The translations under genes were made by a program, and so were the position numbers. This document shows, piece by piece, positions 1 to 7,234 of a stretch of 64,000 nucleotides of DNA; the stretch's first letter is position 1; each line of letters opens with the position of its first letter. A model generated the notes under the pieces. That model had not been told where the DNA came from and did no database searches. It was given only the letters and a program-made list of their open reading frames with translations. Origin of the DNA: Flavobacteriales bacterium (GTDB lineage Bacteria > Bacteroidota > Bacteroidia > Flavobacteriales > Flavobacteriaceae); contig JAMOUV010000010.1 of the NCBI GenBank assembly GCA_027067965.1, forward strand, positions 594,958 to 658,957, in the 5' to 3' direction.

Positions 1-121
1 CAACCGCTTTTGCCTTGGCATTTTCGTGGCAGAAGCCCTTTATTTGGCAAACGTACCAATAAGTGCTTCCAGCACTCCAAAGCAGAAAAGCGATGATCAC
101 CGCGAGAGGTTTCATTCTCAT
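1..121 (-). CDS. N-terminus of an OmpA-family-like envelope protein (partial)
   Basis: Only the first 40 codons are inside the window; the gene continues past base 1. It begins with M-R-M-K-P, has a hydrophobic stretch over about residues 5-16 (signal peptide or membrane anchor), then a Trp/Tyr/Cys-rich motif WYVCQIKGFC at about residues 22-31. From memory, this start followed by two cysteines resembles a group of inner-membrane-anchored OmpA-domain proteins common in Flavobacteriia. No OmpA domain is visible here, so the family call rests on the N-terminus alone. A second ATG two codons in (base 115) is equally possible. The intergenic DNA to mscL is AT-rich. Confidence 0.4.
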   Translation of the reverse strand, partial: MRMKPLAVIIAFLLWSAGSTYWYVCQIKGFCHENAKAKAV

Positions 122-263
122 ACTATAATAATTTTAAATGTAATTTTGTTTGATTGCATAAATATATAAAAAAATATTAAATGAATGAATTTTATTTGCT
201 GTTAAATCTCAGGAGTTTGAAATATTATGACGAAAACATGCGTAAAATGATTAATTTTTTTGT

Positions 264-271
264 TAGATTTG
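264..271 (+). promoter_or_regulatory. Putative -7 element of mscL
   Basis: TAGATTTG matches the Bacteroidota -7 consensus TAnnTTTG and lies 25 bp before the mscL start. No TTTG -33 element is seen at the usual 17-23 bp spacing, so this is a half-supported promoter. Confidence 0.45.
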
Positions 272-296
272 CGAATAAACTATTAAAAATTTACTT

Positions 297-704
297 ATGG
301 GAATGCTCAAAGAATTTAAGGAATTTGCAATGCAAGGCAATTTAATTGACATTGCAGTGGGTTTCGTAATGGGTGCCGCTTTTAAAGAAGTGGTTACCGC
401 ATTTACGGGAGGTATCGTATCTCCGCTTATCGGTTTAATATTCAACACGGATATGAAATCTTGGAAATATCTGTTGAAAGAAGTAACCGATGCGGAAGGA
501 AAAATCCAAAAAATCTATTTGGAATACGGAACTTTCCTGACGGCCTTACTGGACTTCATAATCATTGCCTTCGTGATGTTCTTAATGGTAAAAGGAATTA
601 ATGAATTGAAGAAAAGACAAAAAGAACAAGAAGCAGCCGCTCCGCCGGAACCTTCCACCGAAGAAAAATTGCTCACCGAAATTCGTGATTTGTTGAAAAA
701 ATAA
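297..704 (+). CDS. mscL: Large-conductance mechanosensitive channel MscL
   Basis: MscL forms a homopentameric pore in the cytoplasmic membrane that opens under extreme tension and releases solutes on hypo-osmotic shock. The 135-residue length is that of the family (E. coli 136). The N-terminal amphipathic helix (LKEFKEFAMQGN, about residues 4-15) leads into TM1 (about 16-46, with the glycine-rich pore face VGFVMGAAF), a periplasmic loop (50-80), TM2 (83-101) and a charged C-terminal bundle helix rich in E and K. Start chosen at the first ATG; an in-frame ATG two codons later is also possible. It stands alone, with its own -7 element and a terminator shared with the convergent gene. Confidence 0.97.
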   Translation: MGMLKEFKEFAMQGNLIDIAVGFVMGAAFKEVVTAFTGGIVSPLIGLIFNTDMKSWKYLLKEVTDAEGKIQKIYLEYGTFLTALLDFIIIAFVMFLMVKGINELKKRQKEQEAAAPPEPSTEEKLLTEIRDLLKK

Positions 705-724
705 ATCCCGAATAACGGAGAAGA

Positions 725-756
725 AAAAAACCGCTTCAATTTGAAGCGGTTTTTTT
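725..756. terminator. Bidirectional rho-independent terminator between mscL and the DUF4139 gene
   Basis: The stem CCGCTTC/GAAGCGG (731-737 and 743-749) has a 5-nt loop and is flanked by an A-run on the left and a T-run on the right, so it can end transcription from both convergent genes. Confidence 0.9.
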
Positions 757-776
757 ATGACTATTTAATTCCGGTA

Positions 777-2342
777 TTATAAATTAATGGAATAATCTTT
801 AGGATATTTGACTTCGAAATAGATTTTCATAGTGGAAGTTTCGCCGGGATTAAGATTCAGATGCCAGGTAACGATTCCGTTTTTGTCCTTGTTTCCTTCG
901 GGTGAAATACGTACATTTTTTACTTCGATTTTTTCGTCTTGCGAGATGGGAACGCGGTCTTTTACTTCGATTTGTACGGGAATCCTTTTGTTGTTTTTAA
1001 TCGTTATAGTGTATTCGCGTTTAACCAGCACTTTATTTCCGAAAGTTTGATAATCTTTGAAGTTTTGGGTTTGTTTCCGTTTGACGGTTATTTCCGAATC
1101 ATTGCCGAAAGCCAATAAAAGTTCATCCTTTTCCGTATGCGGATTGATGTAGGTTTCGCCCGTATATCGGTCTTGATAATAGAGGCGTGCTTTGCCCGGA
1201 ACCAATCTGTGTGGCGATAAGTTTTTGACTTTTACCATGAGAAATGCCGTTTGGTTTTGATAAGGCACGGCATAATATTTATACTCGCCGGGTGTGGTAA
1301 ATTGTTTTAATTGCACCAATACGGGTTCGCTACCCGAAAGGATATCATAGCGGCTTTTGAGTGTATATTGTACATCCAAGTCGCTTTCCGTAATGATATT
1401 TTCTTCGGCGGCTATTTCCACCACTTCTTCGGCTGCATCCATATTCGCCTCGACTCGGACATTGAGAGGTTGTATTTTGGACTTCGGCGCGTAAGATGCG
1501 GGTTTGTAAGGATAAAGATACCACGGGTTGGGTTGAGGAATTTGTAAATGAAATTGCGGTCGTAATGTAGATAAGGTTACCGGAATATTATACCAATCGA
1601 TACCTGTATTTTGTTTGACTTCGGCTTGGAATTGCCAATTCAAATCTTTGCCCGCCCCCTCTGAACGTATATTATAGGAGGGTTGCCAGCCCGCTCTGCG
1701 AGTCAAATATTCCAAGTAAAATTTGAAATTTTGAGATGCAGGTACCGACAGGGTTACCACCATATCTTTGGCCTTTCGTTTGGCACGTCCTTGTAATTCC
1801 TTGATTTGTTTTTGGAGTTTGTCCCGTTTTTCTTGAAGTGGTTCGAGTTTTAAATTGATTTCAAAAATTTGTTTTTGAATGTCATTAAAACGTTTTTTGT
1901 AGTAATCGACAAATTGTTGCACCAGCCCTAAACTGGGTTTTTCCAATTTGCTATTGACTTTTAGAATTTCCAATTCATGCTTAAGCCCGATCTGTTGTGC
2001 TTCAAGCGCAGTTACTTTGCGCGCCACCGCTTCCCATTCTTTTTTCAATTCTCTGATTTTGGCATTATCGCGCTTATTAACCAAAAAATTGTTTCGGTAA
2101 GAAATATTTACAATGGATGCTTTACCAACGCCTTTTAAGACCATGCTTTCGGGAATGAGGTACGGGCTTAGTCCTTTGAAAACCAATACGGTATTGCCTT
2201 TAGGAAGCGAAACGTCGGCCGAATAGGAAAGTTTGGCCGTATTCAAATACACCGTCGCAGAATGCAGTTCGGGTGTGATTTCGATTTCTTGGGCAAAGAG
2301 GATGCCTGACAGAAGGAAGAAGAAAAAACTTAGATATTTCAT
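777..2342 (-). CDS. Secreted DUF4139 (MuiA-family) protein
   Basis: 521 residues with a signal peptide (residues 1-17, ending LFAQ). The N-terminal part (about 20-95, with VYLNTAKLSYSADVSLPKG and VFKGLSPYLIPESM) matches the DUF4140 domain of the mucoidy inhibitor A family. Residues about 95-195 form a long charged coiled coil (many KEL/EALQ heptads). The remainder, with the GWQPSYNIR motif near 220 and a beta-rich region up to the C-terminus, matches DUF4139. The family was named from a Streptomyces mucoidy phenotype; its biochemical role is unknown. It converges on mscL and is followed upstream by plsC on the same strand 54 bp away, so the two may be co-transcribed. Confidence 0.85.
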   Translation of the reverse strand: MKYLSFFFFLLSGILFAQEIEITPELHSATVYLNTAKLSYSADVSLPKGNTVLVFKGLSPYLIPESMVLKGVGKASIVNISYRNNFLVNKRDNAKIRELKKEWEAVARKVTALEAQQIGLKHELEILKVNSKLEKPSLGLVQQFVDYYKKRFNDIQKQIFEINLKLEPLQEKRDKLQKQIKELQGRAKRKAKDMVVTLSVPASQNFKFYLEYLTRRAGWQPSYNIRSEGAGKDLNWQFQAEVKQNTGIDWYNIPVTLSTLRPQFHLQIPQPNPWYLYPYKPASYAPKSKIQPLNVRVEANMDAAEEVVEIAAEENIITESDLDVQYTLKSRYDILSGSEPVLVQLKQFTTPGEYKYYAVPYQNQTAFLMVKVKNLSPHRLVPGKARLYYQDRYTGETYINPHTEKDELLLAFGNDSEITVKRKQTQNFKDYQTFGNKVLVKREYTITIKNNKRIPVQIEVKDRVPISQDEKIEVKNVRISPEGNKDKNGIVTWHLNLNPGETSTMKIYFEVKYPKDYSINL

Positions 2343-2396
2343 CGGATTTTATTTAGTTTCAAGTAAAGTTAGCAATTATTATTCCAATTCGCCCTG

Positions 2397-3188
2397 TCAA
2401 ATGTGCACATCTTCTTGTAAAATGATATTTTTCTTTATCATTTCATAATGTTTAAGTTCGTTATAGAGCAAGGTATAGACATAATCTTTCAATTCGGTCA
2501 AATCATCTTTTGTAAGATGCGCCGTTTCGATGGGAGGGAGGATTTTATAATGTAATTTTCCGGGACTTCCTTTAAAAAAATCGTAAGGAAGGCGTTTTTT
2601 ATTATCGAAAAAAACCAAGGGCAGAATAGGCAGGCGATGTTCAATGGCCATGCGAAATGCACCGTTTTTAAAAGGTGCCAGTACAATGGAAGGGTCGGGC
2701 ACGCCGCCTTCGGGAAAGATGGCAATACTGATACCTTTTTTTATAAAACGTTCCACTTGGTTATATACTTCTTTCCGGCTTTTTAACGAACTGCGATCAA
2801 CGAGTACATTTGTTTTTTTGTAAAAATATCCGAAAATGGGATATTGCGCCAATTCCTTTTTCCCTACAAAAGTGATAGGAATTTTAAGAACCGCCAACAT
2901 AAAAGGTATGTCAATCATGGAAGTATGATTGGCCACTACGATATATTGACGAGACGGGTCGTAAGAAGAGGACGAGGGTAATTTTACCGGCCGGAATCCC
3001 ATCATAAAAAGAATCCATTTGGCCCAAAAACGTTCCAATTTCCAAAAGAGTTTGATATTATCGAAGGCGATGATTATAAGTAAGACGGGCGAAAGTATAA
3101 TAATGGGAATATATACAATGATTAAGCCGTATAATTTCCATAAAGCCACGAGTAAAGAAGTAAAAAACAAACGTATTTTTCCAATCAT
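2397..3188 (-). CDS. plsC: 1-acyl-sn-glycerol-3-phosphate acyltransferase (PlsC-like)
   Basis: This membrane enzyme transfers an acyl chain to lysophosphatidic acid to make phosphatidic acid, the second step of phospholipid synthesis. An N-terminal membrane segment (about residues 16-42) precedes the catalytic NHTSMID motif (HX4D: His88, Asp93) and the FPEGG substrate motif at 158-162. The open frame extends to a TTG at 3215, but the ATG at 3188 is preferred: the longer start would lie upstream of the probable transcription start set by a -7 element at 3213-3220. It is divergent from trpS. Related lysophospholipid acyltransferases are the alternative. Confidence 0.88.
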   Translation of the reverse strand: MIGKIRLFFTSLLVALWKLYGLIIVYIPIIILSPVLLIIIAFDNIKLFWKLERFWAKWILFMMGFRPVKLPSSSSYDPSRQYIVVANHTSMIDIPFMLAVLKIPITFVGKKELAQYPIFGYFYKKTNVLVDRSSLKSRKEVYNQVERFIKKGISIAIFPEGGVPDPSIVLAPFKNGAFRMAIEHRLPILPLVFFDNKKRLPYDFFKGSPGKLHYKILPPIETAHLTKDDLTELKDYVYTLLYNELKHYEMIKKNIILQEDVHI

Positions 3189-3200
3189 CGGCAAAAGTCC

Positions 3201-3208
3201 TATTTTTG
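3201..3208 (+). promoter_or_regulatory. Putative -7 element of trpS
   Basis: TATTTTTG fits TAnnTTTG and sits 22 bp before the trpS ATG. Its -33 region would fall inside the first plsC codons, where only a T-run is seen. It nearly abuts the opposing plsC element. Confidence 0.55.
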
Positions 3209-3212
3209 CAAC

Positions 3213-3220
3213 CAAAAATA
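3213..3220 (-). promoter_or_regulatory. Putative -7 element of plsC
   Basis: On the minus strand this reads TATTTTTG, a perfect TAnnTTTG match, 24 bp before the preferred plsC start. It is only 4 bp from the plus-strand box of trpS, so the two promoters overlap physically. Confidence 0.55.
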
Positions 3221-3230
3221 AACAATTTTT

Positions 3231-4208
3231 ATGGCACGCGTTCTAACGGGCATTCAAAGTACCGGTCGTCCGCATTTGGGCAATATTCTCGGCGCCATCA
3301 TGCCGGCATTGGAAAAAGCAAAAGACCCGGCAAACGAGACTTATCTTTTTATTGCCGATTTGCATTCGCTCACTCAAATCAAGGATCCGGAACAATTGCA
3401 TAACAATACCATGCAAACGGCCGCCGTGTGGTTGGCTTTCGGCTTGGATCCGGAGAAAGTATTTTTTTATCGCCAATCCGATGTGCCTCAGGTGACGGAA
3501 TTGGCCTGGTATTTATCCACTTTTTTTCCGTATCAGCGGTTGACTTTGGCGCATTCTTTTAAGGATAAAGCCGATCGGTTGGAAGATGTAAACGTAGGTT
3601 TATTTACGTATCCGATGCTTATGGCGGCGGATATTTTGTTGTATGATGCCGATATTGTTCCCGTGGGCAAAGACCAAAAACAGCATTTGGAAATGACCCG
3701 CGATGTGGCCCAGAAATTCAACCGGATGATGGGCGAAACTTTTGTGATTCCCGAAATAGAATTGCGTGAAAAAACCATGTATGTGCCCGGTACCGACGGT
3801 CAAAAAATGAGTAAATCGCGGGATAATATCATCGATGTGTTTTTGCCCGAAAAGAAATTACGAAAACAAATTATGCGTATTGTAACCGACAGCACGCCTT
3901 TGGAAGAACCGAAAAATCCGGAGACCTGTACGGTGTTTAAATTATATTCCCTTTTGGCCGATGAAAAACAAACCGAAAAGATGCGTCAAAATTATTTGAG
4001 CGGAAACTACGGTTACGGTCATGCCAAACAAGCCCTTTATGAACTGATTTTGGAAAAATTTGCCGAGCCACGTAAAAAATTCGATGAATTGATTCGGCAT
4101 CCCGACCGAATCGAACAAATCCTTACGGAAGGAGCGGCAAAGGCATCGGTGAAGGCCGATGAAGTATTAAATCGTGTTCGCTCCAAATTCAAATTTACGC
4201 GAAAATAA
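3231..4208 (+). CDS. trpS: Tryptophanyl-tRNA synthetase
   Basis: A class I aminoacyl-tRNA synthetase that charges tRNA-Trp in the cytoplasm. The 325-residue length is typical of bacterial TrpRS. The HIGH-type signature is PHLGN at 14-18, in the usual TGIQSTGRPHLGN context, and the second ATP-binding signature KMSKS is intact at 192-196. The tryptophan-pocket region around MLMAADILLYDADIVPVGKDQKQH (split here by residues 129-152) is also clear. It starts at an ATG 42 bp from the divergent plsC and is followed 2 bp later by a ferredoxin gene, so the two form an operon. Confidence 0.97.
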   Translation: MARVLTGIQSTGRPHLGNILGAIMPALEKAKDPANETYLFIADLHSLTQIKDPEQLHNNTMQTAAVWLAFGLDPEKVFFYRQSDVPQVTELAWYLSTFFPYQRLTLAHSFKDKADRLEDVNVGLFTYPMLMAADILLYDADIVPVGKDQKQHLEMTRDVAQKFNRMMGETFVIPEIELREKTMYVPGTDGQKMSKSRDNIIDVFLPEKKLRKQIMRIVTDSTPLEEPKNPETCTVFKLYSLLADEKQTEKMRQNYLSGNYGYGHAKQALYELILEKFAEPRKKFDELIRHPDRIEQILTEGAAKASVKADEVLNRVRSKFKFTRK

Positions 4209-4210
4209 CC

Positions 4211-4441
4211 ATGCTTGTTGTTACTTACCAACGAAAAAAATGTATCGGGTGCAATTATTGTGTGGAGGCCGCTCCGGAATTATTTCGCATGTCGCGGCGC
4301 GACGGTAAAGCCGTATTGCTCAATTCCTCGGAAAAAAAAGGTTTTTTTACACTAAAAACCCGGGAAATGCATTTGGTTTCGCAAGCCGAACAAGCCAAAG
4401 AAGTATGTCCGGCCAAAATAATTCATGTAAAACTCGTTTAA
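4211..4441 (+). CDS. Single-cluster ferredoxin
   Basis: A 76-residue protein with C11-x2-C14-x2-C17 and a distant Cys-Pro at 66-67, the four ligands expected for one [4Fe-4S] (or, with different occupancy, [3Fe-4S]) cluster in a small soluble electron carrier. The central part is basic. The gene starts 2 bp after trpS and should be on the same transcript. Its redox partner cannot be told from the context. Confidence 0.85.
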   Translation: MLVVTYQRKKCIGCNYCVEAAPELFRMSRRDGKAVLLNSSEKKGFFTLKTREMHLVSQAEQAKEVCPAKIIHVKLV

Positions 4442-4539
4442 TAAAGGAAGGTGTTTCGGGTATAGTAAAAAAGCACATAGTGTGAAGGAAGATATATTGC
4501 CGTTTTGAACGGAGTATCTCCATTTCCATAAAGTTTCAA

Positions 4540-4547
4540 TAGTTTTG
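4540..4547 (+). promoter_or_regulatory. Putative -7 element of the DUF4271-hemD operon
   Basis: TAGTTTTG fits TAnnTTTG and lies 16 bp before the TTG chosen as start of the DUF4271 gene. No -33 TTTG is found at normal spacing. Confidence 0.4.
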
Positions 4548-4563
4548 TATAAAAATAGGGACT

Positions 4564-5199
4564 TTGTATTGCTCGATTGTATATCATCCGGTAAATCATC
4601 ATTTTCGTATTGAATATCTTATCCTCTTCGGGCTCATTTGGATGATTTATATGCTTATGAAAAGCATGCGCCCTGCGGAATTTTCCGAAATAAACAGGAG
4701 ACCTTACATCTATTTCAGAATGTATTCAGGAAGAGCCGGCCGATACTTCGAAGATTTTAAAATATTGGGTAATCTGGCTTCAATGATATTAAGTTTTATG
4801 GTATTAACCTATTTGCTGGGTGGCGATAAGCAAATCTATCATTACATCATAGCAGGCCTCTTCCTGACGGGATTGTATATTTTGATTGCGATGAAAGTTT
4901 TTTCGCGTTGGAAACCGCAATTTACCCAAATTAATTTCCTTAAGTGGATTTATTCGCATTATTTTTCGTTCATATTATCCTTTCTATTATTTGTTATTTG
5001 GTTTGTGCCGATAGCCAAGAACATAAAAATTATTTTCGTATCGGTAATTGTTTTGCTGTTTTATTTTCTTTATTTAAAGGTGGTGTACAAAATCTCCAAA
5101 GAACAAGGTTTAAAAATTTTTCATATTATTTTGTATCTTTGCATGACCGAAATTTTACCTGTTTCGGTGTTAATATTTATATTAAGTAATCTGGTATGA
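4564..5199 (+). CDS. DUF4271 integral membrane protein
   Basis: A 211-residue protein with about five or six hydrophobic membrane segments and short basic loops (for example near 18-33, 74-88, 95-110, 131-150, 154-172 and 190-209). Its shape and its place directly before a hemD-like gene match DUF4271 proteins of Flavobacteriia, whose function is unknown. The reading frame starts with TTG at 4564, a few bases after an AGGG and just downstream of a -7 element; later in-frame ATGs would remove the first membrane segment. Its TGA overlaps the hemD ATG in an ATGA, implying translational coupling. Confidence 0.7.
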   Translation: MYCSIVYHPVNHHFRIEYLILFGLIWMIYMLMKSMRPAEFSEINRRPYIYFRMYSGRAGRYFEDFKILGNLASMILSFMVLTYLLGGDKQIYHYIIAGLFLTGLYILIAMKVFSRWKPQFTQINFLKWIYSHYFSFILSFLLFVIWFVPIAKNIKIIFVSVIVLLFYFLYLKVVYKISKEQGLKIFHIILYLCMTEILPVSVLIFILSNLV

Positions 5200-5972
5200 G
5201 CAAGAATGAAAAACCGGTTTTAAAGAAAGTAAAAAGCATTTTAGTTTCTCAACCGGAACCCCAAAATGAAAAATCACCTTACTTTAATCTGAGCAAAAAA
5301 TTAAAAGTCAAAGTTGATTTTCGTCCTTTTATACATGTAGAGGGAGCGAGTGTAAAGGAAGTCCGCAGACAGAAAATCGACTTGTCGGAATACAATTCCA
5401 TTATATTTACCAGCAGGACCGCTATTGATCACTATTTTCGTATTGCCGAAGAAATGAGGTATAACATTCCCAATACCCATCGTTATTTCTGTACTTCGGA
5501 AGCAATAGCCAAATATCTTCAAAAATATATTGTTTATCGAAAAAGACGAATCCTTTTCGGTGACGGAACGATAAAGGGATTGGAAGAAATCATAAAAAAA
5601 CACCCGGATGGTAAATTTTTATTGCCATCGAGTGATAAATTAAAGCCGGAATTGCCGGAATTGCTCAATAAATTGAAAATAAATTGGAAATCGGGTATGT
5701 TTTTCAGAACAGTGATCAGCGACCTTTCCGATTTGGCCGATGTGTATTATGATGTTTTGGTTTTTTTCAGTCCTTCGGGCATCGAAAGTTTATTCCATAA
5801 TTTTCCCGATTTTAAACAAAACGATACACGTATCGCGGTATTTGGTAATAATACTTACCGGGCAGCCATAGAGCGAGGATTGCGGGTAGATATCAAAGCC
5901 CCTTCCAAAGAAGCCCCTTCCATGACTATGGCTTTGGAAAAATATATCAAGGAAGCCAACAAAAGAAAGTAA
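5196..5972 (+). CDS. hemD: Uroporphyrinogen-III synthase
   Basis: HemD closes and inverts the linear hydroxymethylbilane to uroporphyrinogen III in tetrapyrrole synthesis. The 258-residue product begins with a Lys-rich region containing KSILVSQPEP, typical of the Bacteroidota form. It has the two-domain alternating alpha/beta pattern: YNSIIFTSRTAIDHYF near 66-81 and VLVFFSPSGIESLF near 186-199 are the characteristic turn segments. The family is poorly conserved in sequence, so the call rests on these segments and on the ATGA overlap with DUF4271. It ends 7 bp from the convergent GlmU-like gene. Confidence 0.85.
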   Translation: MSKNEKPVLKKVKSILVSQPEPQNEKSPYFNLSKKLKVKVDFRPFIHVEGASVKEVRRQKIDLSEYNSIIFTSRTAIDHYFRIAEEMRYNIPNTHRYFCTSEAIAKYLQKYIVYRKRRILFGDGTIKGLEEIIKKHPDGKFLLPSSDKLKPELPELLNKLKINWKSGMFFRTVISDLSDLADVYYDVLVFFSPSGIESLFHNFPDFKQNDTRIAVFGNNTYRAAIERGLRVDIKAPSKEAPSMTMALEKYIKEANKRK

Positions 5973-5979
5973 AAATTAT

Positions 5980-7173
5980 TTATAATTCCATTTGACGGGC
6001 AAATTCAAACACTTGTTTGAATAAATCTTTTTGATGCCTGTCAAAGATCCGGCCTCTTCGCGCCCATACCGTTTCGGCCGTTTGAAGGGCTTTATCGAAC
6101 TCATAATCAAAAGTCCCGCTTTTCCCGCCCCAATTGAAGGAATTGACGAATTTGGGAGGAAAATCCGGAATAAAAATGTTGGACGAAACACCTATTACCG
6201 TGCCGGTATTGAGCCGGCTGTTAATGGCTGTTTTGGAATAATTTCCCATTACGGTGCCCAAAAACATTTGGCCGGTATTTTCGAATTTTTTTCCGGCAAT
6301 ATGCCACATTTTTATTGAAGAATAATTGTTTTTTAAATTGGAATTGGAAGTGCCGGCACCCAAATTACACCATTCCCCAATCACCGAGTCACCTAAATAA
6401 CCGTCGTGCGCTTTGTTTGAAAATCCGAAAAACAATACATTTTTAACTTCGCCTCCCATTTTGCAAACCGGACCTACACGCGTACCGTTATATATGCGTG
6501 TTCCGGCCTTGATGACGCTTCCCTCCATAATGGCCACCGGACCTTTAATATAAGAATAAGGCATAATTTTTACGGATTTTTCAATATACACGGGGCCTTC
6601 CGAAGCGTCGATAAATACGGAATCCACAGACGATTCAGGGGAGATATAAACCGGAAAATCTCCTTCAATTTCAATCCGCTTACCGGCAATTTTCGAATGA
6701 GGAAGCCGGAGTAATTCAAAATCCTTTCTAATTTCATTTTCATTCTGCAAAATCAAATCCCACGATCTGGTCAACCGTACAGGAGAATGAGGATAGATTT
6801 GCTCTTCGAATGCATGAAGTGCCAATTGCCGGCGGAAAACTTCCGCGGATATGAGTCCCGCCGTTTTGCATGCCAACCAATTGCCCTCTTTATCGGTGAG
6901 ACATTCGTTTCCCTTTAATTGTTTAATGGAAGATACCAACGTGGAGTCCGGCAAGAGCGAAGAACGGATAAAAAGATTTGAAACACAGCTGCGCTCATTA
7001 TTTTTTAAGTAATAGACCGCCGAAGTACAAGAAGAAAGTCTTAAATACCTCTCCCATTTTAATTTAATTTTAATAATTCCGACCGGAATGTTAGATATTT
7101 CTATGAAGTATGTTAAAGGTAACAAATTTTTCCAGTCCGATTCTATATCAATTAGAACAAAATTTGTTTTCAT
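5980..7173 (-). CDS. GlmU-like sugar nucleotidyltransferase / hexapeptide-repeat protein
   Basis: The N-terminal half (to about residue 180) resembles the PF13562-type NTP-transferase domain found in Bacteroidota GlmU-family proteins, with RLTRSWDLI before the repeat domain. The C-terminal half is a left-handed beta-helix with imperfect hexapeptide repeats (VYISPESSVD, VKIMPYSYIKGPVAIMEGS) and the GlmU-like segment NKAHDGYLGDSVIG. The nearby glmS makes glucosamine-6-phosphate, so a role in amino-sugar nucleotide supply is plausible but unproven; the canonical GlmU GTRM start motif is not visible. The ATG at 7173 is preferred over 7188 because a TACTTTTG element at 7191-7198 would put transcription start between them. 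Confidence 0.78.
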   Translation of the reverse strand: MKTNFVLIDIESDWKNLLPLTYFIEISNIPVGIIKIKLKWERYLRLSSCTSAVYYLKNNERSCVSNLFIRSSLLPDSTLVSSIKQLKGNECLTDKEGNWLACKTAGLISAEVFRRQLALHAFEEQIYPHSPVRLTRSWDLILQNENEIRKDFELLRLPHSKIAGKRIEIEGDFPVYISPESSVDSVFIDASEGPVYIEKSVKIMPYSYIKGPVAIMEGSVIKAGTRIYNGTRVGPVCKMGGEVKNVLFFGFSNKAHDGYLGDSVIGEWCNLGAGTSNSNLKNNYSSIKMWHIAGKKFENTGQMFLGTVMGNYSKTAINSRLNTGTVIGVSSNIFIPDFPPKFVNSFNWGGKSGTFDYEFDKALQTAETVWARRGRIFDRHQKDLFKQVFEFARQMEL

Positions 7174-7190
7174 GATAAAATTTTTCATTA

Positions 7191-7198
7191 CAAAAGTA
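7191..7198 (-). promoter_or_regulatory. Putative -7 element of the GlmU-like gene
   Basis: Read on the minus strand it is TACTTTTG, a TAnnTTTG match. It lies 18 bp before the chosen start and 12 bp from the opposite glmS element. Confidence 0.5.
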
Positions 7199-7209
7199 TG
7201 TTTTTTTCA

Positions 7210-7217
7210 TATCTTTG
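7210..7217 (+). promoter_or_regulatory. Putative -7 element of glmS
   Basis: TATCTTTG fits TAnnTTTG and lies 17 bp before the glmS ATG. With a leader this short there is no room for a glmS ribozyme, and none is seen. Confidence 0.55.
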
Positions 7218-7234
7218 GGAAAAATTAAATAAGT

